From: Klebsiella electrica
GTDB lineage: Bacteria; Pseudomonadota; Gammaproteobacteria; Enterobacterales; Enterobacteriaceae
Length of the DNA: 64,000 bases
Direction of reading: 5' to 3'
NCBI RefSeq assembly: GCF_006711645.1
Contig: NZ_CP041249.1
Coordinates: 28,371 to 92,370, forward strand
The notes under the pieces are model-generated. The model was given only the letters and a program-made list of their open reading frames with translations, had not been told where the DNA came from and ran no database searches. Shown here piece after piece: positions 18,207 through 26,953 of this stretch (positions are counted from its first letter, which is position 1; each line of letters begins with the position of its first letter). The translations under genes and the position numbers were made by a program.

Positions 18207-18587
18207 ATGAAAACACATGGCCTTTTTAATAAGTACAGTAAAGGGAAAATGCTTTATCCGTTTATCCTGGTATTTATCATATTAAGTGCGATGTCGTGGC
18301 TGAGCACCGGCGCGATGCCGATGTTAAAATCCGTTGTGCTATTTATTATTATCCTGGCGACTCCGCTGCTGATGGCCTTGCTGGCCATGACACGTGGGGC
18401 ACTGATGTTCTTCCTGGGTGCGCTGGTCACCCAGGTTACCGTCGCCATGCTGGTCACGCTGTTTACCGCGCACAGCTTGTCCGCGGCTGCCGGATTTGGT
18501 GCCGTTTCAATTGTCATCTACGTCCTCATCACGGGGTTCAGTGATGAAAAGACCGATGCCGGTAAGGAGGATAAAAGTGATAGTTAG
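18207..18587 (+). CDS. hypothetical multipass membrane protein
   Basis: 126 residues with about four helices (YPFILVFIILSAMSWL, SVVLFIIILATPLLMALL, ALMFFLGALVTQVTVAML, GFGAVSIVIYVLITGF) and a charged tail. RBS AAAAAGGAAAG. In F this interval holds trbE; no sequence match to TrbE is claimed. Confidence 0.6.
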   Translation: MKTHGLFNKYSKGKMLYPFILVFIILSAMSWLSTGAMPMLKSVVLFIIILATPLLMALLAMTRGALMFFLGALVTQVTVAMLVTLFTAHSLSAAAGFGAVSIVIYVLITGFSDEKTDAGKEDKSDS

Positions 18588-18804
18588 CTTTGCTAAACAT
18601 CCTGTTGTCGATTTTTCTCTGAGACTGGTGCTGACGATAATTATTATCTCCCCTGTGGTGTATTTTTCATGGGATGCCGTCAAAGGGACATCGGGCAGTG
18701 ATTATATTGAGAGTGTGGTTTTTATCCTTATAGTCGGCTTTTTCTGGTTGATGAGTCACCTGTTTATTTCTGCTTTAGTAGGGATTTTGCAAAAAAGAAA
18801 ATAA
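18577..18804 (+). CDS. hypothetical small membrane protein (GTG start)
   Basis: 75 residues. The GTG at 18577 follows TAAGGAGG by 6 bases, a much better site than the in-frame ATG at 18544. It overlaps the preceding gene by 11 bases. Two helices (FSLRLVLTIIIISPVVYFSW and SVVFILIVGFFWLMSHLFIS). Unrecognised. Confidence 0.58.
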   Translation: MIVSFAKHPVVDFSLRLVLTIIIISPVVYFSWDAVKGTSGSDYIESVVFILIVGFFWLMSHLFISALVGILQKRK

Positions 18805-18813
18805 GGGGCAGGG

Positions 18814-19140
18814 ATGAAAGAGAACAAATCATACGGGCTGGTGATCGTGTTTGTCGGCGTGTTTGTCGTTTTTCTGATCAGCATCATGTCTTACAGCCTG
18901 TGGCGGGATAAACAGATTAATGCGTTTCTGGCCACCAACCGGGCCTGGGGTATTCAGTGTGACAGGAGCTCGCAGGCTGCGTGGGTTATCAGGAACGGCG
19001 AGCGTACGGCATTAGAAATGAATAATATGACACTGTACTGCCACGGTTTCCGGTTTGAGGGACGCACTGACCCTGAAACGAAAACGGTCAGTCTCGATAA
19101 ATACATCGTCTATCAACATATTTCACGCCAGCCGAATTAA
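18814..19140 (+). CDS. hypothetical single-pass membrane protein with Cys pair
   Basis: 108 residues. Helix GLVIVFVGVFVVFLISIMSY, then an outer domain with AWGIQCDRSSQ and MTLYCHGFRFEG. Two Cys in a periplasmic domain behind one anchor, the same design as proteins before traC. RBS GGGGCAGGG. Unrecognised. Confidence 0.6.
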   Translation: MKENKSYGLVIVFVGVFVVFLISIMSYSLWRDKQINAFLATNRAWGIQCDRSSQAAWVIRNGERTALEMNNMTLYCHGFRFEGRTDPETKTVSLDKYIVYQHISRQPN

Positions 19141-19162
19141 TTCAGTCAAAAAGGTATTCATT

Positions 19163-19915
19163 ATGGGAAAACTACATGCCGCCATACTGGCGGGGTGCCT
19201 TTGTTGCACCCTGATGCCGGCCTGGGCGAAAGATGCGGGCTGGCAATGGTATAACGAGCAGCTAAAAAAAACAGACCCGGAAACGCCTGCCACGCCTCCG
19301 CCACCGCCAGCAAAGCAGGACATCCTTGAGAAGCTGGCGCAGCTGCAGACGGCCACAAAGCGATCGCTTTACGAGGCTATTCTTTACCCCTCATCTGACA
19401 ATTTCGTGAAGTATTTCCGGCTACAGAACTACTGGACGCAGCAGGCTGGCCTGTTCTCGATGAGCGCGAAGAAGGCCATGCTGGAAAACCCCGAGCTGGA
19501 CTACAACCTGCAGTATAGCCACTACAACGGTACCGTGAAAAACCAGCTGGCTGCCGACTACGCCGAACAGCGCAAGGCAATCTCCTCCCTGGCCCAGCAC
19601 TATGGCGTGATGTTTTTCTACCGCGGCCGGGAGGCCATCGACGGGCAACTGGTCCAGGTCATTAAAAACTTCCGCGAAACCTACGGACTGAGCGTGATAC
19701 CGGTCTCCGTCGACGGTGTGGTGAATCCCATGCTCCCCGACAGCCGGCTGGACCAGGGACAGGCACAACAGCTCGGCGTGAAGTTCTTCCCCGCGATGAT
19801 GCTGGTCAATCCCAAAAGCGGGCAGGTTAAACCCCTCAGTTACGGCTTTATCAGCCAGGACGACCTGGCGAAACAGTTCCTCTATGTCTCCAGCGACTTT
19901 AAACCCAATTTTTAA
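19163..19915 (+). CDS. traF: TraF pilus assembly protein
   Basis: 250 residues (F 247). ATG 19163 opens the signal peptide (to PAWA). Then a Pro-rich stretch (TPPPPPAK) and a C-terminal thioredoxin-like domain without a CxxC pair (YGVMFFYRGREAIDGQLVQV). Periplasmic partner of TraH in F-type pilus extension. Confidence 0.93.
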   Translation: MGKLHAAILAGCLCCTLMPAWAKDAGWQWYNEQLKKTDPETPATPPPPPAKQDILEKLAQLQTATKRSLYEAILYPSSDNFVKYFRLQNYWTQQAGLFSMSAKKAMLENPELDYNLQYSHYNGTVKNQLAADYAEQRKAISSLAQHYGVMFFYRGREAIDGQLVQVIKNFRETYGLSVIPVSVDGVVNPMLPDSRLDQGQAQQLGVKFFPAMMLVNPKSGQVKPLSYGFISQDDLAKQFLYVSSDFKPNF

Positions 19916-19925
19916 GGAGTGTGTC

Positions 19926-20162
19926 ATGCGAAAGATTCGGTTCCCTGATTTGGATATTACGGGAATGTGGGTGCTGGCGGTGGGCGTGTTTTTCCACCTG
20001 ATTGCCAGGCTCGTCAGAAAACAGCCTGAGCTGGCCGTTCAGGCCGGGGAAATTCTGGGGTTGGGTATGGTGATATTTGGTGGATACCGAATTCTGAATG
20101 CCCTGATTGCTGAAGCTGAAAAGCAGGAGAAGGCCCGTGAAAAGCCATCAGAAGACAATTAG
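19926..20162 (+). CDS. traQ: TraQ pilin chaperone
   Basis: 78 residues after AAGGAGTGTGTC. RFPDLDITGMWVLAVGVFFH and LIARLVRKQPEL follow F TraQ (94 residues), including the ITGMWV and ARLV signatures; the C-terminus is shorter. TraQ sits in the inner membrane and assists insertion and processing of TraA. Confidence 0.85.
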   Translation: MRKIRFPDLDITGMWVLAVGVFFHLIARLVRKQPELAVQAGEILGLGMVIFGGYRILNALIAEAEKQEKAREKPSEDN

Positions 20163-20703
20163 GGCAGGTATCACCACGGCTGCTCTGCTGCTGGCACTTT
20201 CTCCCGTGACCTGGGCCGGTACGCTCGATGAAGTGAAATCTCTCTGGGACCCGCAGGGCATAACAGGTTCGGCGCCGGCGTCGTCCGCTGGTGCGCCCAC
20301 GTCCGCGAAGCCGGTCTCTCAGGCCCGCTGGTACCGGCTCAGCAACGGCAAACAGGTCAATCTTAGCGACTGGAAAGTGGTGTTGTTTATGCAGGGGCAC
20401 TGCCCGTACTGCCATAAGTTTGACCCGGTTCTGAAGCAGCTGTCCGGACAATACGGATTCTCGGTGTTCTCTTACACGATCGACGGACAGGGGGACGAGG
20501 CGTTCCCTGAAGCCCTGCCGGTACCGCCTGACGTGATGCAGACTTTTTTCCCGAATATCCCGGTGGCTACCCCGACCACGTTTCTGGTGAATGTGAATAC
20601 GCTGGCGGCCTGGCCGATTCTGCAGGGCGCCACCGATGCTCAGGGGTTTATGGCCAGAATGGATACGGTATTTCAAATGATGGGGACGCCCAATAATGGA
20701 TAA
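20137..20703 (+). CDS. trbB: TrbB thiol-disulfide oxidoreductase
   Basis: 188 residues from GTG 20137 (CAGGAGAAGGCCC), which gives a signal peptide ending TWAG; upstream starts would spoil it. Thioredoxin fold with active site CPYC in MQGHCPYCHKFDP and cis-Pro in ATPTTFLVN. TrbB is a DsbC-like isomerase for the Cys-rich Tra proteins (TraN, TraU, TraH). Overlaps traQ. Confidence 0.92.
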   Translation: MKSHQKTIRAGITTAALLLALSPVTWAGTLDEVKSLWDPQGITGSAPASSAGAPTSAKPVSQARWYRLSNGKQVNLSDWKVVLFMQGHCPYCHKFDPVLKQLSGQYGFSVFSYTIDGQGDEAFPEALPVPPDVMQTFFPNIPVATPTTFLVNVNTLAAWPILQGATDAQGFMARMDTVFQMMGTPNNG

Positions 20704-21082
20704 CCTAATCAGTAAACCCTCAGAAGAAAGTTTTAATAAAGTCAGAGAACATACCGCGGATGTCAGGAAAAGACTGAGAGTTTTTCTTTATTTGTTTTTT
20801 ATGTTTGTAGTCGCTGCTTTTAGCTTGTGGTTTATGACGGATAAGTTTTTTGACTGGCTGACCGTTGAATTGCTATACAGAGGCGTAACGGTAGAGAAAA
20901 ATATAAAAGACCTCTGGAATATCTTGAAAACTTTCGTTCCGTTTATATTACTTTCGCTTTCTGCTGGCTGCCTTGCGGTTTATATCGTTTTTGGTTTGCT
21001 GAATTCTTTATCGTTCGCCCTGGATTTCGTGCTTTTCAAATGGACAAGAAACAATAATGGAGGTGGCAAGGATGAGAATTAA
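20696..21082 (+). CDS. membrane protein at the trbJ/trbF position
   Basis: 128 residues with two or three helices (VFLYLFFMFVVAAFSLWFM, TFVPFILLSLSAGCLAVYIV). F has trbJ and trbF (126 residues) between trbB and traH, so this may be a distant TrbF, but only position and length support that. Overlaps trbB and traH. Confidence 0.5.
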   Translation: MDNLISKPSEESFNKVREHTADVRKRLRVFLYLFFMFVVAAFSLWFMTDKFFDWLTVELLYRGVTVEKNIKDLWNILKTFVPFILLSLSAGCLAVYIVFGLLNSLSFALDFVLFKWTRNNNGGGKDEN

Positions 21083-22439
21083 ACCGCTGTCATTGTTTTG
21101 TGGTGTGCTGCTGGGGATGTCATTCACTGCTGCCGCTGATGTGAATGGCGATATGAATAATTTCTTCAATAAACTGGGGTTCGCTTCTAATACCAGTCAG
21201 CCCCAGGTCTGGCAGGGACAGGCGGCTGGTTACGCTTCCGGCGGTTCGCTGTATGCCAGAACGCAGGTGAAAACGATCCAGCTGGTCAGTATGACCCTGC
21301 CGGATATCAATGCCGGTTGCGGCGGCATCGATGCGTATCTGGGCTCGTTCTCCTTTATCAACAGCGAACAGATACAGCGCTTCGGCAAACAAATTATGAG
21401 TAATGCCGTTGGCTACTTTTTTGACCTGGCGCTGCAGACCACTGTACCCGAAATCAAGACCGCAAAGGACTTTCTGCAGAAGATGGCCAGCGACATCAAC
21501 AGCATGAACCTCAGCAGCTGCCAGGCCGCGCAGGGGATTGTCGGAGGGCTGTTTCCTCGCACCCAGGTGGCGCAGCAGAAGGTCTGCCAGGATATCGCCG
21601 GCGAGAGCAACATCTTTTCAGACTGGGCTGCCTCCCGGCAGGGCTGTTCCGTGGGCGGGCAGATGGACAAGGTGCAGGACAAGGCCAGCGACAAGGACAA
21701 GGAGCGCGTGATGAAGAATATCAACATCATGTGGAATGCCCTGTCCAAAAACCGGCTCTTCGACGGCAATAAAGAGCTGAAAGAGTTTGTGATGACGCTG
21801 ACCGGTACCCTTATTTTTGGCGAGAACAGTGAAATTACGCCGCTGCCGGCACGGACCACGGATCAGGACCTGATTAAGGCGATGATGGAGGGGGGATCAG
21901 CAAAAATTTACCACTGCAATGATTCCGATAAATGTCTCAAGGTGGTTGCGGATGCGACGGTCACTATAGCCGCAAACAAGGCGCTGAAGAACCAGATTTC
22001 CACGCTACTGAGCAGCATCCAGAACAAGGCTGTGGCGGATGAAAAACTGACGGAACAGGAGAAGGGGTTTATTTCCAGCACTACCATCCCGGTCTTTAAA
22101 TACCTGGTTGACCCGCAGATGCTCGGGGTCTCGAATACCCTGCTTTACCAGCTGACGGACTATATCGGCTACGACATCCTGCTGCAGTACATTCAGGAGT
22201 TGATCCAGCAGGCCCGTGCAATGGTCGCAACCGGAAACTACCCGCAGTCGACGATGGACATGATCCTCGAGAACCTGAACCAGGCGAGTGTGCAGATTGC
22301 CGCTTTTCAGTCCCGGGTACAGGTGCAGCAGGACGCGCTGCTGGTCGTTGACCGGCAGATGAGCTACATGCGTCAACAGGTATCCGCCCGCATGATGACC
22401 CGCTACCAGAACAACTATCACTTTGGAGGAAGCCTCTGA
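21072..22439 (+). CDS. traH: TraH pilus assembly protein
   Basis: 455 residues (F 458) from ATG 21072 (GGAGG 8 bases before). Signal peptide to TAAA. Conserved start DVNGDMNNFFNKLGF and Cys residues near NAGCGGIDAY, NLSSCQA and YHCNDSDKC. Periplasmic/outer-membrane associated with TraF, TraU, TraW. Stop overlaps the traG ATG by one base. Confidence 0.95.
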   Translation: MRIKPLSLFCGVLLGMSFTAAADVNGDMNNFFNKLGFASNTSQPQVWQGQAAGYASGGSLYARTQVKTIQLVSMTLPDINAGCGGIDAYLGSFSFINSEQIQRFGKQIMSNAVGYFFDLALQTTVPEIKTAKDFLQKMASDINSMNLSSCQAAQGIVGGLFPRTQVAQQKVCQDIAGESNIFSDWAASRQGCSVGGQMDKVQDKASDKDKERVMKNINIMWNALSKNRLFDGNKELKEFVMTLTGTLIFGENSEITPLPARTTDQDLIKAMMEGGSAKIYHCNDSDKCLKVVADATVTIAANKALKNQISTLLSSIQNKAVADEKLTEQEKGFISSTTIPVFKYLVDPQMLGVSNTLLYQLTDYIGYDILLQYIQELIQQARAMVATGNYPQSTMDMILENLNQASVQIAAFQSRVQVQQDALLVVDRQMSYMRQQVSARMMTRYQNNYHFGGSL

Positions 22440-25282
22440 TGCTGGAAATCTACACGATAGCCGGCGGCGACTGGTTTCGGGGCAACCTGAATGCCATTGC
22501 CGCTTTCATGAGTACCGGTACCTGGTCCTCCATCGAGAAAATGTGTATCGCCTTTTCCGTGCTGATTGTCGCCAGCAGCTGGGTGAAAAAGCATAACGTT
22601 ATGGATCTGGTCGGCTGGGTGTTTGCCCTGACGCTGGTCTCGATGCTGGTCGTCATTCGCAAACCAGTGCAGATTATCGACTACAGTAATGTCTCTCAGG
22701 TCTATCAGGTCGACAACGTCCCGATAGGCCTGGCTATTCCTGCCTCGCTGACAACGCGCGTCGGGAATGCGCTGGTACAGAGCTATGAGATGATTTTCTC
22801 CCTGCCTGACAGCGTGACGTACAGCAAGACAGGGATGCTGTTTGGCAGTAATTTAATCGCTAAAAGCACCGACTTTTTATCGCAGAACCCGGAGATCACC
22901 ACGTTGTTCTCCGACTATGTACAGAACTGCGTCATGGGCGACATTTTCCTCAACCATAAGTACTCGTTTGAGGAACTGCTGAATTCCTCTGATCCGTACA
23001 CCATTATTTTCTCTAACCCCAGCCCGCTGCGCGGGGTATTTGATAAAAATAATCAATTTAAAACCTGTCAGGAAGCCTCCCGTGATTTGAAATCAGCCCT
23101 GGCGCTGGATTCTCAGACTGGCGGGAAAACCTGGAACTACTATGTGCGCCAGCTCTTTGGTGGCAAACCCAATCCGGACCTGCTGTTCAGCCAGATGATC
23201 GGTGACAGCTATAACTTCTTCTACAGCTCGGGGCAGAGCGCGGGACAGATAATCCGCCAGAATGTCACCATGAATGCACTGCGCAGCGGTATTCAGAGCT
23301 ACGCGGCCCGCAGTGGCGATACGGCCAGCCTGGTGAACATCGCCAACACCTCTTCGCTGGAGAAACAACGCCTGGCACAGGCGACAATGGGCCACCAGGC
23401 ATTACGCTCCCTGCCGTTGATGCAGACGGTCGTGATGGGGATCATGATTGGCCTGTTTCCGATCATGGTGATGGCCGCCATGTTCAACATGATGACAATG
23501 CAGGTCATCAAGGGTTACTTTTATGCGCTGATGTGGCTGCAGTCCTGGCCTCTGCTGTACGCCATTCTGAACAGTGCGATGGCGTATTATGCGAAGCAAA
23601 ATGGAGTACCGGTGGTCCTGTCTGAACTCTCTCAGGTTCAGCTCAAGAACTCCGATATTGCGACAACCGCGGGCTACATCTCGATGATGATCCCCCCCTT
23701 AACCTGGGCCATGATTAAAAGTATGGGGGCAGGGTTCTCCAGCGCGTACAGCCATTTTGCCTCGTCGGGCCTCAGCTCGACGTCGCAGGCCTCTTCCAGC
23801 GTGGTAGACGGGAACTATTCGTTCTCGAATATGCAAACAGACAATGTCAGCGGAAACAGCTGGAATACCAACAGTTCCACGGCCTTTGGTCAGATGTCCC
23901 GACAGCTGGCGAACGGGGCAACGGCGACACAGACACAGGACGGGACGACTATCTGGGATGCGCGTATCTCTAAGCTGCCAGTAGACATTAACGTCAGCCG
24001 GCAGCTGGCCAGTGCGCATCAACAGATGGCACGGGAATCTGACGTCCAGGCAGAGAGCTCTCTGCAGGGCTATAACAGCAGCGTGACCAGCGCCTGGAAC
24101 AGCCTGAAGCAGTTTGGCACAAATATGGGGACCAGCGCGTCAACCACCACCGGGGCTGATAATACCGAGTCGTCGCAGGACTCGATGGCTAAGAGTAAAA
24201 TGTGGAACGCGGTTGTTTCGAACGCAAAAGCCAACAACATCAGTAACGAACAGTCATTCCAGAACCTGATGGATGAAACATCAAGAGGCTCAATCACGGG
24301 TGAGGCTTACGGTGGGGTGAAATGGAGCTCGGGGGATCAGCTTGCCGGGAAATTTGGGAAGCTGTTCACCGGCGCTAGTGTTGAAGGCGGAGTGAAAGTT
24401 GCCGCAAGCGGTACCGGGAGCACCGGCTCAACAGATACTGTTGGGCAATCAGGTCGACGTTCAGTCGATACCCGGCATGATACCAGTAGTCAGGCGGCAA
24501 AAGACTTTAAAGAGGGGTCTGATTACATCACCAGTCATAAAACCAGTACATCAGGTAACACCACAGATAACAATGCAAGCTCCCGCGTGGACCAGTTCTC
24601 TGCGTCACTTTCCAGCGCGAAAAATAGCTACGACCAGTACACAACCAGTAAAACACGAAGCCATGAATACAGTGAAATGGCGTCACGTACTGAAAGTATG
24701 AGCGGTCAAATGAGTGAAAACCTGAGCCAGCAGTTTGCGAGCTTTGTCCAACAACGTGCGCCGCAGGATGCCGATAAGATTCTGACAAACTCAAACTCTC
24801 CGGAAGTCTCGGCGCAGCGTGAAGCCCTCGCGCGTGAATTCGTCAAAGCTCAGGTCGAGCCTAAAGTGGATGGCGCCTATCAGGAGGCAAGAGGGACAAT
24901 TGGCCAGGGAATGCCTAATGTGTCAGGAGGCGGAGGCGCGGGTTCCGTAGAGGCCGATTATAGCCAGCACAGTGGTAGCATTGATGGTATGACGCACGAC
25001 GCCGGCATTAAGGATAATGTGGGTCAGACTGTGGGTACGATGGTCTCTCAAAATAAACAGGCACACCAGGAAAGTCGTCAGGAGATACAGCAGCAGGGTG
25101 GAGAGGTCAAGAAACAGCAGACCGATCTGGAAAGTCATCATAAAACAGAGGGAAATAATTTTACCGAGCGATATAATAAGGAAACAGACAGTCAGGTAAA
25201 TAACCCTTTAAGCCATACGACTGAGAGGTTTAAGCAGAAAGCAGAGGAAGCAACAAAAAAGATGGATGAAAAATTACCGTGA
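22439..25282 (+). CDS. traG: TraG, mating-pair stabilisation and entry-exclusion partner
   Basis: 947 residues (F 938). N-terminal third carries several membrane helices and is needed for pilus assembly; the long S/T/Q-rich periplasmic part from about 430 onward is the mating-pair stabilisation domain. In F a donor TraG segment is recognised by recipient TraS, giving exclusion specificity. Overlaps traS by 17 bases. Confidence 0.95.
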   Translation: MLEIYTIAGGDWFRGNLNAIAAFMSTGTWSSIEKMCIAFSVLIVASSWVKKHNVMDLVGWVFALTLVSMLVVIRKPVQIIDYSNVSQVYQVDNVPIGLAIPASLTTRVGNALVQSYEMIFSLPDSVTYSKTGMLFGSNLIAKSTDFLSQNPEITTLFSDYVQNCVMGDIFLNHKYSFEELLNSSDPYTIIFSNPSPLRGVFDKNNQFKTCQEASRDLKSALALDSQTGGKTWNYYVRQLFGGKPNPDLLFSQMIGDSYNFFYSSGQSAGQIIRQNVTMNALRSGIQSYAARSGDTASLVNIANTSSLEKQRLAQATMGHQALRSLPLMQTVVMGIMIGLFPIMVMAAMFNMMTMQVIKGYFYALMWLQSWPLLYAILNSAMAYYAKQNGVPVVLSELSQVQLKNSDIATTAGYISMMIPPLTWAMIKSMGAGFSSAYSHFASSGLSSTSQASSSVVDGNYSFSNMQTDNVSGNSWNTNSSTAFGQMSRQLANGATATQTQDGTTIWDARISKLPVDINVSRQLASAHQQMARESDVQAESSLQGYNSSVTSAWNSLKQFGTNMGTSASTTTGADNTESSQDSMAKSKMWNAVVSNAKANNISNEQSFQNLMDETSRGSITGEAYGGVKWSSGDQLAGKFGKLFTGASVEGGVKVAASGTGSTGSTDTVGQSGRRSVDTRHDTSSQAAKDFKEGSDYITSHKTSTSGNTTDNNASSRVDQFSASLSSAKNSYDQYTTSKTRSHEYSEMASRTESMSGQMSENLSQQFASFVQQRAPQDADKILTNSNSPEVSAQREALAREFVKAQVEPKVDGAYQEARGTIGQGMPNVSGGGGAGSVEADYSQHSGSIDGMTHDAGIKDNVGQTVGTMVSQNKQAHQESRQEIQQQGGEVKKQQTDLESHHKTEGNNFTERYNKETDSQVNNPLSHTTERFKQKAEEATKKMDEKLP

Positions 25283-25841
25283 ATGGGCCTGGACAATGAT
25301 AACTAATAAGCAAATTTTACAGGAAGTGGAGCAGTTAAAAGAATTGTTCAATGATGGTGGCGCAGAAATCCCCCCTATGTGGCAATGCTTTTGGCCCGGA
25401 CTCGCTGCTATGGCGTGGATGGTAACATGGCCGTTGATACTGTATGGCTATAAGTTCTTGTTTTTAGAACTTCCAGATGCAGCAAATATAGGGGTCGCTG
25501 CATCAGTAATTATTGCGATGGTTGCTGGTTTGTTTATCATGATTGGTATTGCTAATACCCGAGCTCTGTACCTGTCAATACCCAAGAGATTTCGGGATAA
25601 CTCAGCACTGTGTCGACTTCTTGTCAACAAAGCCAGACGTTATAGCTCAACCTACCTGGTCGGATATGCTGTATTGATTGTATTATTCACTTTCCCTGTG
25701 CACGGGGCTATTTATTCGACTGTCATATTTATCCTTTCATCATTTGGCTTTATGATTTATATGAATGTTGACCTCAATCGTTATCAGCTAACGGCGCTTA
25801 CATCTTTACTTGAATCATTCAAAAGTTCTGGTGCCAAATGA
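25266..25841 (+). CDS. traS: TraS entry-exclusion protein
   Basis: 191 residues from ATG 25266; ATG 25296 (MITNKQILQE) is an alternative start. Four to five hydrophobic helices (MAWMVTWPLILYGYKFLFL, GVAASVIIAMVAGLFIMIGI, STYLVGYAVLIVLF, IYSTVIFILSSFGFMIYM). TraS is highly variable; assignment rests on topology and place between traG and traT. More AT-rich than its neighbours. Confidence 0.8.
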   Translation: MKNYREWAWTMITNKQILQEVEQLKELFNDGGAEIPPMWQCFWPGLAAMAWMVTWPLILYGYKFLFLELPDAANIGVAASVIIAMVAGLFIMIGIANTRALYLSIPKRFRDNSALCRLLVNKARRYSSTYLVGYAVLIVLFTFPVHGAIYSTVIFILSSFGFMIYMNVDLNRYQLTALTSLLESFKSSGAK

Positions 25842-25851
25842 GGACCTTCTG

Positions 25852-25882
25852 GCCTATTAATTATGGTAGTTTGTTAATAGGC
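25852..25882 (+). terminator. hairpin after traS
   Basis: Perfect 9-bp inverted repeat GCCTATTAA/TTAATAGGC (25852-25860 and 25874-25882) then a T-containing tract. traT has its own promoter in F-like plasmids, so a partial terminator here is plausible. Confidence 0.5.
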
Positions 25883-26027
25883 TAAGAGTTTCTTTGGGTT
25901 ATTATTTATTGTTCAAACCGTAATTAATTTACACCTTCCCCTTAAAATTCCTTTATAGTGAATGCGCATTCCGAAGCAATAAGAGAATGTGTATTCACTT
26001 ATATTGATTATGTCTCAAGGATTCAGG

Positions 26028-26759
26028 ATGAAACTAAATAAAATCATGGCTGTCATGGTCATCAGTTCAGCACTGGTGCTTTCCGGTTGTAGCGCAATGG
26101 GTACAGCAATTAAAAAGCGTAATCTGGAAGTCAAAACACAGATGAGCGAAACAATCTGGCTGGAACCGTCAAATAATAAGACCGTTTATCTGCAAATCAA
26201 AAATACCTCTGATAAAGACATGAGCGGGCTCCAGTCGAAAATCACCAGTGCCGTCACAGCAAAAGGCTACCAGGTCGTCACTAATCCCGATACCGCGGGT
26301 TACTGGATTCAGGCAAATGTGCTGAAGGCCGATAAAATGGACCTGCGTGAAACCCAGGGCTGGCTAAGCCGCGGTTATGAAGGCGCAGCTACAGCGGCTG
26401 CGCTGGGGGCAGGGATCACCGCCTACAATTCCAGTTCAGCCGGCGCGACCCTCGGTGTCGGCCTGGCCGCAGGACTGGTAGGCATGGCGGCTGATGCGAT
26501 GGTGGAAGACGTGAACTACACGATGATCACCGACGTTCAGATCTCCGAGCGGGCCAAAACCCAGGTACAGACGGATAATGTCGCGGTATTACGCCAGGGG
26601 ACCTCCGGTGCGAAAGTGCAAACCAGCACCGAAACCGGTAATCAGCATAAATACCAGACGCGCGTTGTCTCCAGTGCGAACAAAGTTAATCTCAAGTTCC
26701 CGGAAGCACAGCCTGTTCTGGAAGACCAGCTGGCTAAATCTATCGCGAATATTCTGTAA
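26028..26759 (+). CDS. traT: TraT surface-exclusion lipoprotein
   Basis: 243 residues (F 244) from ATG 26028. Lipobox VLSGC (Cys21), then [20 protein letters not shown] and the glycine/alanine-rich central part [12 protein letters not shown] ... [12 protein letters not shown]. Abundant outer-membrane lipoprotein that blocks mating aggregates and adds serum resistance. Confidence 0.97.
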   Translation: MKLNKIMAVMVISSALVLSGCSAMGTAIKKRNLEVKTQMSETIWLEPSNNKTVYLQIKNTSDKDMSGLQSKITSAVTAKGYQVVTNPDTAGYWIQANVLKADKMDLRETQGWLSRGYEGAATAAALGAGITAYNSSSAGATLGVGLAAGLVGMAADAMVEDVNYTMITDVQISERAKTQVQTDNVAVLRQGTSGAKVQTSTETGNQHKYQTRVVSSANKVNLKFPEAQPVLEDQLAKSIANIL

Positions 26760-26773
26760 GTTTGCCACCTCAC

Positions 26774-26792
26774 GGCCCGGGTATACCGGGCC
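26774..26792. terminator. GC-rich hairpin between traT and traD
   Basis: GGCCCGG-GTATA-CCGGGCC, 7-bp perfect stem 15 bases after the traT stop. No U-run follows, so attenuation or mRNA end protection is more likely than full termination. Confidence 0.45.
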
Positions 26793-26953
26793 AGACTGAC
26801 ATCGCCTCCCTGGCCTGTCAGGTTAATTCGACATTTAATCAGCTTATTCCTCCTCAGAACGGTGAGCAGTTGCACAATTTATTTGTGCACCTGTGAGGCG
26901 TTGCCGACCGTGGTCGGAACATTCCTTCGCTTTTGTATTTAAGGTCAAGAATT

